Positions 18,501 through 39,671 of a stretch of DNA of 64,000 bases are shown one piece after another. Positions within the stretch are counted from its first letter, which is position 1. Every line of letters begins with the position of its first letter. This stretch comes from Streptomyces cyaneochromogenes (GTDB taxonomy: Bacteria; Actinomycetota; Actinomycetes; Streptomycetales; Streptomycetaceae): contig NZ_CP034539.1 of the NCBI RefSeq assembly GCF_003963535.1, positions 7,688,001-7,752,000 of the forward strand, given 5' to 3'. The notes beneath the pieces are model-generated. The model did not search any database, had not been told where the DNA came from, and saw only the letters and a list, made by a program, of their open reading frames with translations. The translations under genes were made by a program, and so were the position numbers.

Positions 18501-21500
18501 CGAGGGAGGTGGCGGGCAGTCCGTGGGCGGTGCGGTGGTGGGCCAGGGCGTCCAGGAAGGTGTTGCCGGCCGCGTAGTTGGCCTGTCCTGCCGTGCCGAG
18601 GAGGCCTGCGATGGACGAGTAGAGGACGAAGGCGGACAGGTCGAGGTCGCGGGTGAGTTCGTGCAGGTTCCAGGCGGCGTCGACCTTGGGCCGCAGTACG
18701 GCTTCGAGGCGCTCGGGTGTCAGGCCGGTGAGGAGGCCGTCGTCGACGATGCCGGCGGTGTGGACGACCGCCGTGAGCGGGTGGTCGGCCGGGACGGATG
18801 CCAGGGCGGAGGCCAACGCCTCGCGGTCGGCGGCGTCGCAGGCTGCGAAGGTCGCGGTGACTCCCGACTCGGCGAGTTCGTCGCGCAGTTCGTTCGCGCC
18901 GGGTGCGTCGGCGCCGCGTCGGCTGAGCAGCAGCAGGTGCCGGACACCGTGCCGGTCCGCCAGATGCCGGGCGAGAAGGCGGCCCAGCGCACCGGTGGCT
19001 CCGGTGATCAGTACGGTGCCCGCATCCCAGCGCGGCGCCGTCGCCTCGGCGTCGTCCGCCTCCTGGCGAACCCGGACCAGGCGGGGCACGAGCACGGTGT
19101 CACCCCGCACAGCGGCCTGCGTCTCGCCGGACGCCACCACCGCGGGCAGCAGGGAGCCCGCGGACGGGCCGGCGTCGAGGTCGACGAGGCCGAAGCGGCC
19201 GGGGTTCTCGCTGTCCGCGGAGCGGAGCAGGCCCCACAGGGTGCTGTGGGCGAGGTCGGTGACATCCTCCTGTCCTGCGGCGACGGCGCCGTGGGTGACG
19301 ATGACGAGGCGGGACTGGGCGAACCGTTCGTCGGCCAGCCAGGCCTGGGCCAGTTCGAGGTGGTGCCGGGTGGTCTCGTGGATGCGGGCGGGCAGATCCG
19401 CGTCGCTCTCCCGGGGCGGTTCGGGAACGGTCAGCACGACGTCCGGTACCGCCGCCCCGCCCTCGACCGCCGCCACGAGCGCGGCGAGGCCGGTGAAGGA
19501 CCGTGCGGCGTCGACCGGCAGGCCGAGGCCGCCGTCACCGCCCAGCAGGGCCCATGTGCCGGTGTCCGCAGGGGAGTTCACCGCCGCGAGGCCGCTCCAC
19601 TCCACCCGCAGCAGCCCGTCGCGGTGGGCGTCCGCCGCAGCCCGCAGCGCTTCCTCGGACAGCGGTCGCAGCGCCAGCGACCCGACGGAGGCCACCGGTG
19701 CGCCCAAGCCGTCGGCCACCAGGAGCGACGCCGACTCCGGCCCGGTGAGGGAGAGCCGTACCCGCAGCACCGAGGCTCCCGCCGCGTACACCGTCGCGTC
19801 GGACCAGGCGAAGGGCAGCAGAGGCCGGCGGTCCTCGTCCACCACGCCCGGCAGCAGGCTGTGCAGCGCCGCGTCGAGGAGCGCCGGGTGCAGGGTGAAG
19901 AGCCCCGCGTCCGACTGGAGTTCCTCCGGAAGCGCGACTTCGGCGAAGATCTCGTCCCCGGTCTCGCCCCGCCATGCCCTGCGCAGGCCACGGAAGGCCG
20001 GGCCGTACTCGTAACCCTGCTCCCGCACCCGCTCGTACATGCCGTCAAGGTCGGCCTCGACCGCCCCGGCGGGCGGCCAGACGAGCAGACCCGCGGGCGC
20101 CTCGTCGGGCGTCGGGGCGAGCAGGCCCTCCGCGTGCAGCGTCCACGCCGCCGCGTCCTCCAGCGCACCGTCGGGGCGCGAGTAGATCTCCAGCCCGCGC
20201 CGGTCGCCGTCATCGGCCTCCCCGACGACGAGCTGGAGCTGCACGCCGCCCTGCTCGGGCAGCAGCAGGGGTGCGGCCAGGGTGAGGTCCTCGACCCGCT
20301 CGCACCCCACGTACTCCCCGGCCCGCAGCGCCAGTTCGACCAGGCCGGTGCCGGGCAGCAGCACCGAGCCGTGGACGGCGTGGTCCACCAGCCACGGATG
20401 CGAGCGGCGCGAGATCCTGCCGGTGAACAGGAATGCGCGGCGGTCCGCGACCGCGACCGCGGCACCGAGGAACGGGTGCCCGTCGGTCGAACCCAGCCCG
20501 AGACCGGCGGCGTCGCTCGGCGCGCCGACCGCCTCCAGCCAGTGACGGGTGCGCTGGAAGGCGTACGTCGGCAGCGGCACCCGGCGCGCCGTCGTGCCGG
20601 CGAAGACCGTCTGCCAGTCAACGGCTACGCCACGGCAGTGCGCCTCGCCGAGGGAGAGCAGGAACCGCTCCATGCCGCCCGCGTCGCGCCGCAGCGAGCC
20701 GAACGCGGCGGCGTCACGGCCGGCCGCCTCCGCCGTCTCCTGCACCGCGAGCGCGAGCACGGGGTGCGGGCTGGACTCGATGAACGTGCCGAACCCCTGC
20801 TCCAGCAGGGCGCGTACGGCGTTCTCCAGCTCCACGGTCTGCCGCAGGTTGCGGTACCAGTAGCCGCCGTCCAGTTCGGTACCCACGACCCAGTCGCCGG
20901 TGACGGTGGAGAAGAACGGGACCGTGGCCGGGCGCGGGCTGACCGGCGCGAGGAGCGCGGCCAGCTCCTCCTCCAGCAGCTCCACGTACTTCGAGTGGGA
21001 GGCGTAGTCCACCGTGATGGTCCGGGCCCGTACGCCGTCCGCCTTGCAGGCCTCCACGAGGCTCCGCAGCGGCTCGACCTCACCCGAGACGACCACGGAG
21101 GCGGGGCCGTTGACGGCGGCGACCTGGATCCGGTCCTGCCACGGGGTGATGCGCTCGCGCACCTCGTCGGCGGGGAGCGCGACGGACACCATGCCGCCGA
21201 GGCCGGCCAGGACCCGGCCGATGGCCTGGCTGCGCAGGGTGACCACGCGGGCGGCGTCATCGAGGGTGAGGATGCCCGCCACGTACGCGGCGGCGATCTC
21301 GCCCTGGGAGTGCCCCACCACCGCGGACGGCCGGACCCCGTGGGCCTGCCAGAGTTCCGCGAGCGACACCATCACCGCGAACAGGACGGGCTGGACCACA
21401 TCCACGCGGTCGAGGGACGGAGCCCCTTCCGCCTGGCGCAGCACGTCCTCCAGGGACCAGTCCACATAGGCGGAGAACGCCTTCGCGCACTCGGCGATCC

Positions 21501-23319
21501 GGGCGGCGAACACCGGTGAGTCGGCCATCAGTTCCACGGCCATGCCCGCCCACTGGGACCCCTGCCCGGGAAAGACGAACGCCGTCTTGGAGGGCTCGGC
21601 GGCGGTTGCGGTGATGGTGTCGGGGGTGGGGGTGTTGTGGGCGAGGGCTTGGAGTTGGTGGGTGGGGTGGGTGTGGGTGGGGGTGAGGAGGAGGGCTCGG
21701 TGGTTGTGGGTGGTGCGGGTGGTGGCGAGGGAGTGGGCGGTGTCGAGGGGGGTGAGGTGGGGGTGTGTTTGGAGGTGGGTGAGGAGTCGTTGGGCTTGGG
21801 CGGTGAGTGCTTGGGGGGTCTTGGCGGAGAGCAGGTAGGGCACTACGGGAAGGTCGCGGCCTTCGGCGGCCTCCGCAGCCGCGTCGGTCGCTCCGTCCGC
21901 CGTCGTTCCGGCCGGATCCTCCGCCGGGTCCTCCGCGGTCGGCTGTTCCAGGATGACGTGCGCGTTGGTTCCGCCCATGCCGAAGGCGGAGACGGCGGCG
22001 CGTCGCGGCGCCCCGGAGACAGCCCACTCCCTGGCCTCCGTGAGCAGGGAGACGTCACCCGCCTCCCAGTCGACGAACGGGGTGGGTTCGTCGAGGTGGA
22101 GGGTCCTGGGCAGCACCCCGTGGTGCATGGCCTGCACCATCTTGATGACGCCGCCGACGCCGGCGGCTGCCTGGGTGTGTCCGATGTTGGACTTCAGGGA
22201 GCCCAGGTACAGGGGCCGGTCGTCGGGTCGGTTCTGCCCGTAGGTCGCCAGCACGGCTTGGGCTTCGATGGGGTCGCCGAGGCGGGTTCCGGTGCCGTGG
22301 GCTTCGACGGCGTCGACGTCGGTGGGGGTGAGGCCGGCGTTGGTGAGGGCCTGCCGTATGACACGTTCTTGCGACGGGCCGTTGGGGGCGGTGAGGCCGT
22401 TGGAGGCGCCGTCCTGGTTGACGGCCGAGCCGCGGATGACGGCCAGCACCTGGTGGCCGTTGCGGCGGGCGTCGGAGAGTCGCTCCACGAGCAGCAGGCC
22501 CACACCCTCCGACCAGGCCGTACCGTCGGCGGCCGCCGCGAACGGCTTGCACCGTCCGTCGGGCGCCAGCCCGCGCAACCGGGAGAACTCGACGAACCCG
22601 GTGGGAGTCGACATCACGGCCGCCCCGCCGGCGAGCGCCAGGTCGCACTCGCCCGCGCGCAGCGCGTTCACCGCGAGGTGGAGCGCCACCAGCGACGAGG
22701 AGCACGCCGTGTCGACGGCGACCGCGGGCCCCTCCAGACCGAAGGTGTAGGCGAGGCGGCCCGAGGCGATGCTTCCCGCGCTGCCGCTGTAGAGATAGCC
22801 CTCGAAACCCTCCGCCGGAAGGTGCGGACGGGAGCCGTAGTCCGTGTACATGAGGCCCGTGAACACTCCGGTACGGCTGCCCCTGAGCGCCGCCGGGTCG
22901 ATGCCCGAGCGCTCCAGGACCTCCCACGTGGTCTCCAGGAGCAGTCGCTGCTGCGGGTCGGCGGCGAGCGCCTCACGGGGCGAGAGGCCGAAGAACTCGG
23001 GATCGAACTGGTCGGCGTCGTGCAGGAAACCCCCGTGGCGGACGTACGACGTGCCCACCCGCTCGGGGTCCGGGTCGAACAGGTTCTCCAGGTCCCAGCC
23101 GCGGTTGACGGGAAACTCGGACACGGCGTCGACCTCGTCGGCGACCAGCCGCCACAGATCCTCCGGCGAGGCCACCCCGCCCGGGTAACGGCAGGCCATC
23201 CCCACGATCGCTATGGGCTCCTGCGCCTTCTCCTCCACCTCGCGCAGTTTCCTGCGAGCGTCCCGCGCGTCGGCGATCGCCCGCTTGAGGTAGTCGCGGA
23301 GTTCCTTCTCGTCAGCCAC
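12577..23319 (-). CDS. Type I PKS, modules 3 and 4
   Basis: 3580 residues, GTG start at 23319 with GGGGAG upstream. A docking coiled coil (1-33) precedes module 3: KS (Cys about 205), AT (GHSQGE about 672 and YASH about 772: methylmalonyl type), DH (HAVHGSVLLP about 980, intact), KR (GATGALG about 1440; NYAAGN about 1580; VDD) and ACP (~1745). Module 4 has KS (Cys about 1979), AT (GHSIGE about 2432, HAFH about 2530: malonyl), DH-like and KR-like regions, and ACP (~3447). In module 4 the DH catalytic His is Asn2737 (NIVVDEPVLP) and the usual YGPAF region is absent. The KR catalytic Tyr is His3284 (QANHAAANAF). Module 4 should therefore leave its beta-ketone untouched. A C-terminal docking tail ends the protein. 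Modules 3 and 4 carry long DNA stretches nearly identical to other modules. Confidence 0.95.
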   Translation of the reverse strand: MADEKELRDYLKRAIADARDARRKLREVEEKAQEPIAIVGMACRYPGGVASPEDLWRLVADEVDAVSEFPVNRGWDLENLFDPDPERVGTSYVRHGGFLHDADQFDPEFFGLSPREALAADPQQRLLLETTWEVLERSGIDPAALRGSRTGVFTGLMYTDYGSRPHLPAEGFEGYLYSGSAGSIASGRLAYTFGLEGPAVAVDTACSSSLVALHLAVNALRAGECDLALAGGAAVMSTPTGFVEFSRLRGLAPDGRCKPFAAAADGTAWSEGVGLLLVERLSDARRNGHQVLAVIRGSAVNQDGASNGLTAPNGPSQERVIRQALTNAGLTPTDVDAVEAHGTGTRLGDPIEAQAVLATYGQNRPDDRPLYLGSLKSNIGHTQAAAGVGGVIKMVQAMHHGVLPRTLHLDEPTPFVDWEAGDVSLLTEAREWAVSGAPRRAAVSAFGMGGTNAHVILEQPTAEDPAEDPAGTTADGATDAAAEAAEGRDLPVVPYLLSAKTPQALTAQAQRLLTHLQTHPHLTPLDTAHSLATTRTTHNHRALLLTPTHTHPTHQLQALAHNTPTPDTITATAAEPSKTAFVFPGQGSQWAGMAVELMADSPVFAARIAECAKAFSAYVDWSLEDVLRQAEGAPSLDRVDVVQPVLFAVMVSLAELWQAHGVRPSAVVGHSQGEIAAAYVAGILTLDDAARVVTLRSQAIGRVLAGLGGMVSVALPADEVRERITPWQDRIQVAAVNGPASVVVSGEVEPLRSLVEACKADGVRARTITVDYASHSKYVELLEEELAALLAPVSPRPATVPFFSTVTGDWVVGTELDGGYWYRNLRQTVELENAVRALLEQGFGTFIESSPHPVLALAVQETAEAAGRDAAAFGSLRRDAGGMERFLLSLGEAHCRGVAVDWQTVFAGTTARRVPLPTYAFQRTRHWLEAVGAPSDAAGLGLGSTDGHPFLGAAVAVADRRAFLFTGRISRRSHPWLVDHAVHGSVLLPGTGLVELALRAGEYVGCERVEDLTLAAPLLLPEQGGVQLQLVVGEADDGDRRGLEIYSRPDGALEDAAAWTLHAEGLLAPTPDEAPAGLLVWPPAGAVEADLDGMYERVREQGYEYGPAFRGLRRAWRGETGDEIFAEVALPEELQSDAGLFTLHPALLDAALHSLLPGVVDEDRRPLLPFAWSDATVYAAGASVLRVRLSLTGPESASLLVADGLGAPVASVGSLALRPLSEEALRAAADAHRDGLLRVEWSGLAAVNSPADTGTWALLGGDGGLGLPVDAARSFTGLAALVAAVEGGAAVPDVVLTVPEPPRESDADLPARIHETTRHHLELAQAWLADERFAQSRLVIVTHGAVAAGQEDVTDLAHSTLWGLLRSADSENPGRFGLVDLDAGPSAGSLLPAVVASGETQAAVRGDTVLVPRLVRVRQEADDAEATAPRWDAGTVLITGATGALGRLLARHLADRHGVRHLLLLSRRGADAPGANELRDELAESGVTATFAACDAADREALASALASVPADHPLTAVVHTAGIVDDGLLTGLTPERLEAVLRPKVDAAWNLHELTRDLDLSAFVLYSSIAGLLGTAGQANYAAGNTFLDALAHHRTAHGLPATSLAWGLWEESSAITSHLGDVDVQRMARFGLRPLSSDEGMALFDAAGASSDAVLAATGLDLAALRRKGAEPLPMLRALVPAVRRRAAAGAAGGASLVDQLAAVSGTERERVLTDLVRGHVAGVLGHADQGAVDSDRVFKELGFDSLLAVELRNRLGEATGLRLPTTLVFDHPTPAAIAAYLSTLIAPAASRAPDAVVPSGAAAEDPVVIVGMACRYPGGVASPDDLWRLVADEVDAISELPADRGWNIEELYDPEPGTPGRTYSRHGGFLYDGDHFDPEFFGMSPREALATDPQQRLLLETAWEALEDAGIDASTLRGSRTGVYTGVMYHDYASRVKQVPQDMEGYLFSGNAGSVASGRVSYTLGLEGPAVTVDTACSSSLVAIHQAVNALRAGECDLALAGGVTLMSTPQGFVEFSQQRGLSADGRCRSFSATADGTGWSEGVGLLLVERLSDARRNGHHILAVIRGSAVNQDGASNGLTAPNGPSQERVIRQALTNAGLTPTDIDAVEAHGTGTRLGDPIEAQALIATYGQNRPENRPLHLGSLKSNIGHTQAAAGVAGVIKMVQAMHHGVLPRTLHVEAPSPHVDWEAGDVSLLTEAREWAVSGAPRRAGVSSFGISGTNAHLILEQPSSDEPEEDRPAEPQALPAVPWLLSAKTPEALSRQAARLLEHLEVHPELSPLDVARSLATARTALDHRTSVTGADRDELVAGLRSVRAGAAEPVRARADLSGRTAFLFTGQGAQYAGMGRELYESFPVFAEAFDAVCAQWDGAFELPLKEVVFAEPDSTEGALLDRTGYAQPALFALETALFRLAESWGLRPDYLAGHSIGELTAAHVSGILTLEDAAKLVAARATLMQALPGAGAMIAVQATADEVHPLVAEHQGRLAIAAVNSPSSVVISGDETAAETVATHLREQGRKTKRLTVSHAFHSPHMDDMLDAFRDVADTVTYHAPRIPVVSTLTGRVATGGDLITAEYWVEQVRGSVRFADAAEILAKEGVAAFVEIGPDGVLSALVAEAVESAFAVRPLQRRGRPQPTTLVGAVGALHDAGVRVDWQAFFAGSGARHVALPTYAFQRRRYWLDAGPAGADAAEWGLRPTSHPFLGVAVPLAGGEGTVFTGRVAAGRHPWLAGNIVVDEPVLPAAALVETVLRAGAELGCDVLHELTVPAPLVVPSQGAVQLQVAVGAPDADDRRAVRVFARPDDPDAAWQSLAEGELGTGGGDDTAAVAGASFEVALPAGLRDEADRFALHPALLDAALDARPTAAPGTVAFPTRWRGVRLYATGITEARAELTGTGEDKAAIRLTDADGRLVATVASVSFVELPESRFSGARNSAYAALYTTDWVPLGTTVLDVPFHWGVLGSGRTGAEPAGATPLRDAGAAGEAVASGADISAVLFEAGTDDSGDPVGATHALTRQVSAVLRDWLADDRLADTPLVVALRSPAAVAPGESADPVAAALRGLVRSAQAEAPGRVVLTETDGSPEGYAVLASAVASGEPETAVRGDRAFVPRLRRMTEPTDQAAPAWDPQGTVLVTGGTGSLGGLFARHLVTRHGVRHLLLLSRSGADAPGAAELRAELRELGATSVTVAAGDVGDREELAALLGRIPAEQPLTGVVHTAGVVDNALLATLSPQQLAAALRPKADGAWHLHELTRDLPLSAFVMFSSSAGVLGSPGQANHAAANAFLDGLARHRADQGLPAVSIGWGRWQRASGMGASFTDGERARFAREGFRPVEDEQGTALFDAALAVGRPALTALPVDTAALRARDVLPAPLRGLVTVPVRSDAGAGAEPAVPLADRIGAIPAERRYDTVSELVRATLAAVLGHSGADAVAEDRPFQELGLDSLTAVDLRNRLGRSVGRRLPATLVFDFPTPAALAAYVLAEIEPETGTESGTGTGAGGGSALAELDRLEAVLGALPREGGERTALAARLQSLLSRVTGPEVPARADAVDGIESASADEIFDFIDNQLGRTSG
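15640..16182 (-). repeat. Near-identical AT segment, copy in module 4
   Basis: Partner of 10155-10697 (constant offset 5485 bases). It ends where the module 4 sequence (ggcagttcgaac) departs from module 5 (ggccgctccag), a sharp boundary typical of a conversion tract. Confidence 0.9.
18487..19490 (-). repeat. KR-region conversion block, copy in module 3
   Basis: Collinear with 24183-25186 in module 2 at a constant offset of 5696 bases. Two parts are nearly identical: 18487-19030 (KR catalytic half) and 19175-19490 (KR structural half), with a diverged stretch of about 140 bp between them. A shorter ACP segment around 17978-18060 also matches 23664-23746. Confidence 0.9.
21599..21858 (-). repeat. 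Repeated Thr/His/Pro-rich KS-AT linker, copy in module 3
   Basis: Partner of 10843-11102, with only a few substitutions. It joins a methylmalonyl AT here and a malonyl AT in module 5, so the linker and upstream KS were exchanged without the AT. Confidence 0.9.
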
Positions 23320-23390
23320 CTGTCGTCAGCTCCCCAAGTGTGTTGCGCTCAATTGCGGGTGATGCGTGGTGCACGGGCTCGGGAGCCCGG

Positions 23391-37166
<13,776 letters not shown>

Positions 37167-37464
37167 CTGCTTGTCCGCCCTTTCGTCGCCGCCGGACCCG
37201 CGGCGTGGTCCAGACGCGTGCGCTTGTTCAACACGCGCCTGGAAACGTGGAATTGGTGACCGTGTCAACGAACGTAGCAACAGGCCGAATACCGGCGATC
37301 AGTGAGCGGTAACGTGCCGATAACCCGGCACGTGAGGCGGCCTTGTGGACGCTTTGTTACCCACGGATGGAAGGCCCCGGCTACGTTGGTCGCGGATTTG
37401 CTCGGCCACCTGCCGAGATGTCCTGGAAAACCACAGCAGGCCTGTGCCGTAGGAGGTTTCAGTC
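37167..37464. promoter_or_regulatory. Divergent promoter region between PKS and SnoaL-like operons
   Basis: A 298-bp gene-free stretch. An inverted repeat with perfect 8-bp arms ACGTGCCG/CGGCACGT (37312-37333, 6-base spacer) lies near the middle and is a candidate operator. On the minus strand a TTGACA (37266-37261) could serve as the PKS -35 element; the -10 is not convincing. On the plus strand GTAGGAGG at 37450-37457 is the ribosome site for the next gene. Confidence 0.6.
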
Positions 37465-37878
37465 ATGGCAGGGAAGACCGATGCCGTCGTGCACGCGGGC
37501 GGTGTGGAAGAGCATCTCGCCTTCTACGTCCGCACCTTCAACTCGGGTGACGCCGACGCCATCAACCAGCTCTACACCGAGGAAGCGGTGTCCGTGTGGG
37601 AGCCCGGAAAGCCGCTGCAGGGGGAGGAGCGCAGGACGAATCTCGCGGAATTCCTCAAGCTGCACCCCCGGTTGAGCGCGAAAATCCGTGAGTCGCACGT
37701 CACGGGCGACACCGCTCTGCTGTCCGTCGACTGGAACATGGAGATCGACGGCGAGGAAGGAAAGCGGGAGTCCTTCGGCGGACTCGCCACCGACGTTCTG
37801 CGTCGCGGTGCCGACGGTAATTGGCGCTATGCCATCGACGATCCGTACGGCGATCCGCGGAACGATATTGCCGAGTGA
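37465..37878 (+). CDS. SnoaL/NTF2-like protein 1
   Basis: This 137-residue protein has an NTF2-fold pattern: an N-terminal helix (VEEHLAFYVRTFNSGDADAINQLY), then ITEEAV-type strand segments, a LAEFLKLHPRLSAKI helix and terminal beta strands with the cluster DVLRRGADGNWRYAIDDPYG. The fold is used by polyketide cyclases (SnoaL) and many small isomerases or hydrolases. It could catalyse a ring closure or double-bond shift on the alkaloid. The start is ATG 37465 after a strong AGGAGG. It heads a three-gene operon and resembles the third gene (38737) clearly enough to be a paralogue. The exact reaction is unknown. Confidence 0.85.
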   Translation: MAGKTDAVVHAGGVEEHLAFYVRTFNSGDADAINQLYTEEAVSVWEPGKPLQGEERRTNLAEFLKLHPRLSAKIRESHVTGDTALLSVDWNMEIDGEEGKRESFGGLATDVLRRGADGNWRYAIDDPYGDPRNDIAE

Positions 37879-37882
37879 CTCG

Positions 37883-38740
37883 GTGGTGAAAGCGACCGAT
37901 TCCCCGCCCTCGTCACCGCGGCCCTCGTCAACACCACGGGCGTCGCCCCCGGCCACGGGTGGGCCCCGGCAGAGAGGGACGGCGGAACGGCGGTGGTGGC
38001 AGCGCCCCTGGATCGGACCGCTCGCGTTGGTCTGCGTGGTCTTCCTCGTACTGTCGCTGCCGCGCTACCTGACCTTCGACCCCCGCCGGTCCCGCGTCCC
38101 ACAGCCGGAGAACTTCACGTTCCACTACCCCCTGCTGGTGGCGCACATCCTGTTCGGGTCGGTGGCCATCGTCACCTGCTGCCTCCAGATCTGGCCCTGG
38201 CTCCGGCAGGCCCACCCCGCGGTCCACCGCGTCAGCGGGCGGCTGTACGTCTTCGCCGGGGTCCTCCCGGCCGGCGTACTGGGGCTCGTCCTCGGCGCCA
38301 CCAGTCCGAGCGGCCTGACCATGCGCATGAGCAGCCTCATGCTGTCGTCGCTGTGGCTGATCACCGCGATCGCGGGTTATCGCACCGCCAGACAGCGCAG
38401 ATGGGGTGACCACCGCCGGTGGATGGTCCGCAGCTTCGCGCTGACCATGGCGATCGTACTCAGCCGCGTCTACCTGCTGCTGCTCATGGCCACCGTCCTG
38501 CCGGAACCCGCCTCGGCCGATCCGGCCGTGATGGACGCCTGGAACGACGCCCTGATCGGCAACGCCGACTGGCCCGCGTGGATCACCACCCTCCTGATCG
38601 CCGAGTGGTGGCTCACCGAGCGAGGCGCCGGCGCCAAGCACAAGGCACGGGCCGCCCGGCGCAGGACCGCGGCCGCCGCGTCCCACCGTGACAACGACCA
38701 GACCCCCACCCCCGCCCCGGAGAGAGGGAGCCCGTCATGA
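37883..38740 (+). CDS. DUF2306-type integral membrane protein
   Basis: About 285 residues from GTG 37883 (GTG 37886 is equally possible). After an ~40-residue Pro/Ser/Arg-rich cytoplasmic tail come six hydrophobic segments. The second and third flank VAHILFGSVAIVTCCLQIW and HRVSGRLYVFAGV, the pattern of the DUF2306 family of uncharacterised membrane proteins. The C-terminal tail is basic. It is sandwiched between two SnoaL-like genes: it starts 4 bases after the first ends and its stop overlaps the start of the second (ATGA), so the three are surely co-translated. Function unknown; possibilities are transport, self-protection or a membrane anchor. Confidence 0.75.
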   Translation: MVKATDSPPSSPRPSSTPRASPPATGGPRQRGTAERRWWQRPWIGPLALVCVVFLVLSLPRYLTFDPRRSRVPQPENFTFHYPLLVAHILFGSVAIVTCCLQIWPWLRQAHPAVHRVSGRLYVFAGVLPAGVLGLVLGATSPSGLTMRMSSLMLSSLWLITAIAGYRTARQRRWGDHRRWMVRSFALTMAIVLSRVYLLLLMATVLPEPASADPAVMDAWNDALIGNADWPAWITTLLIAEWWLTERGAGAKHKARAARRRTAAAASHRDNDQTPTPAPERGSPS

Positions 38741-39153
38741 GCACCGAGACCGACCTGTACAACCTGGAACTCACGGCCGACCCCGACCAGCAGAACGAGG
38801 TCTTCCTCCTGGCCTTCAATTCCTACGACGGAGCAGTCTTCGACCGGCTGTACCGCGACGACGCGATCTCGAACCTGTCGGGCTCGCCCCTGACCGGTGC
38901 GGCGCGCAAGGCGAAGATCACGGAGATGCTCGCGCTGAAGCCGTCGCTCAAGGCGACCCTGCGCCACTCGTACACGGCCGGGGACGTCCAGCTCATCGTC
39001 GTGGACTACCAGTTGGAGGTGCCGACGCCGGACGGCGGCCGCGAGGAACTCCGCGGCACCTGCACCGACGTCCTGCGGCGCGGCGAGGACGGCAAGTGGC
39101 TCATGGCCATCGACCGGCCCATCCCGCTGGAGCAGCCGACCGCGGCCGCCTAG
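38737..39153 (+). CDS. SnoaL/NTF2-like protein 2
   Basis: This 138-residue NTF2-fold protein is paralogous to the one at 37465. Both share the order FN-S-x-D...LY-x-(E/D)-(E/D)A(V/I)S, the helix ending in (L)HPRL/LKPSL, and the ending TDVLRRG-x-DG-x-W-x-(Y/M)AID. The start ATG 38737 overlaps the previous stop, with GGGAG upstream. Two related NTF2-like enzymes in one operon suggest either a heteromer or two successive steps, for example cyclisation and isomerisation of the trienyl imine (inference). Confidence 0.85.
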   Translation: MSTETDLYNLELTADPDQQNEVFLLAFNSYDGAVFDRLYRDDAISNLSGSPLTGAARKAKITEMLALKPSLKATLRHSYTAGDVQLIVVDYQLEVPTPDGGREELRGTCTDVLRRGEDGKWLMAIDRPIPLEQPTAAA

Positions 39154-39167
39154 CCCCTGAGCCGATC

Positions 39168-39211
39168 ACGGCCCCCGACCGAGCGGTCCCCACCGCCCGG
39201 CCGGGGGCCGT
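39168..39211 (+). terminator. Terminator after the SnoaL-like operon
   Basis: Perfect 10-bp arms ACGGCCCCCG (39168-39177) and CGGGGGCCGT (39202-39211) with a 24-base loop, 15 bases after the stop of the second SnoaL-like gene. Confidence 0.65.
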
Positions 39212-39610
39212 CGTCGTATCCGCGCGCCCTACGAGAGCGGGCGCACCCACCGTACGGCCGCGGGACCGGCCGCACGGGGCCTACCGCGCACCCCGCGGCT
39301 TCCGGACCCCGCAGCCCAACTGCCCCTGACAGGCACCCACATGGGCTGCGGCACGAGGAGGGCCCCACGGAGCCCGCCCCACCTCGCCCACGGCACCGGA
39401 ACCTGTGGGGCCGCCCTTGGAGCTTGCCGTAGGGGGCGCCCTGCACCGGTACGAGTCGGGCACGGACATCGGCACCCAACGCCCACGGCTCGGTCATCCG
39501 AGTCGGCACATGTGGCCCCGGACCAGGGCCACATTCTCACCCGAGCCCGGCACGCCACCCACCGATTCACCGCGGGCGCGTGCGCGTGCGCGAACCCCCA
39601 CCACACACGT
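39212..39610. other. Gene-free stretch, nothing recognised
   Basis: Within the 518-bp gap between convergent genes (39154-39671), this part carries no credible gene, repeat or operator that I can see. It is flanked by two terminator hairpins, which fits a transcriptional boundary. Confidence 0.6.
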
Positions 39611-39651
39611 GCGGGGCGGCCCGGTCGAATCGATCGACCGGGCCGCCCCGC
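39611..39651 (-). terminator. Terminator after the MFS gene
   Basis: Perfect 18-bp arms (39611-39628 and 39634-39651) around a 5-base loop, 20 bases beyond the stop of the leftward MFS gene. Symmetric, so it may also act on rightward transcripts. Confidence 0.85.
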
Positions 39652-39671
39652 GAACTTCCTCGCGCCGAGCC

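Noticed and set aside
15769..21519. Very long open frame (about 1900 codons) on the plus strand opposite the PKS gene
   Set aside because: It is the complement of module 3-4 coding sequence. High third-position GC makes stop codons rare in the antisense frame, and its translation has no recognisable domain. The same applies to the plus-strand frame at 24456-31865.
12577..23319. An enoylreductase domain in any module
   Set aside because: No ER NADPH motif or ~300-residue insert between DH and KR is present in the five modules.
37167..37280. Upstream in-frame start for the first PKS protein at 37280
   Set aside because: It adds 38 residues of Arg-rich, non-conserved sequence across the promoter region; ATG 37166 lies just before the conserved KS.
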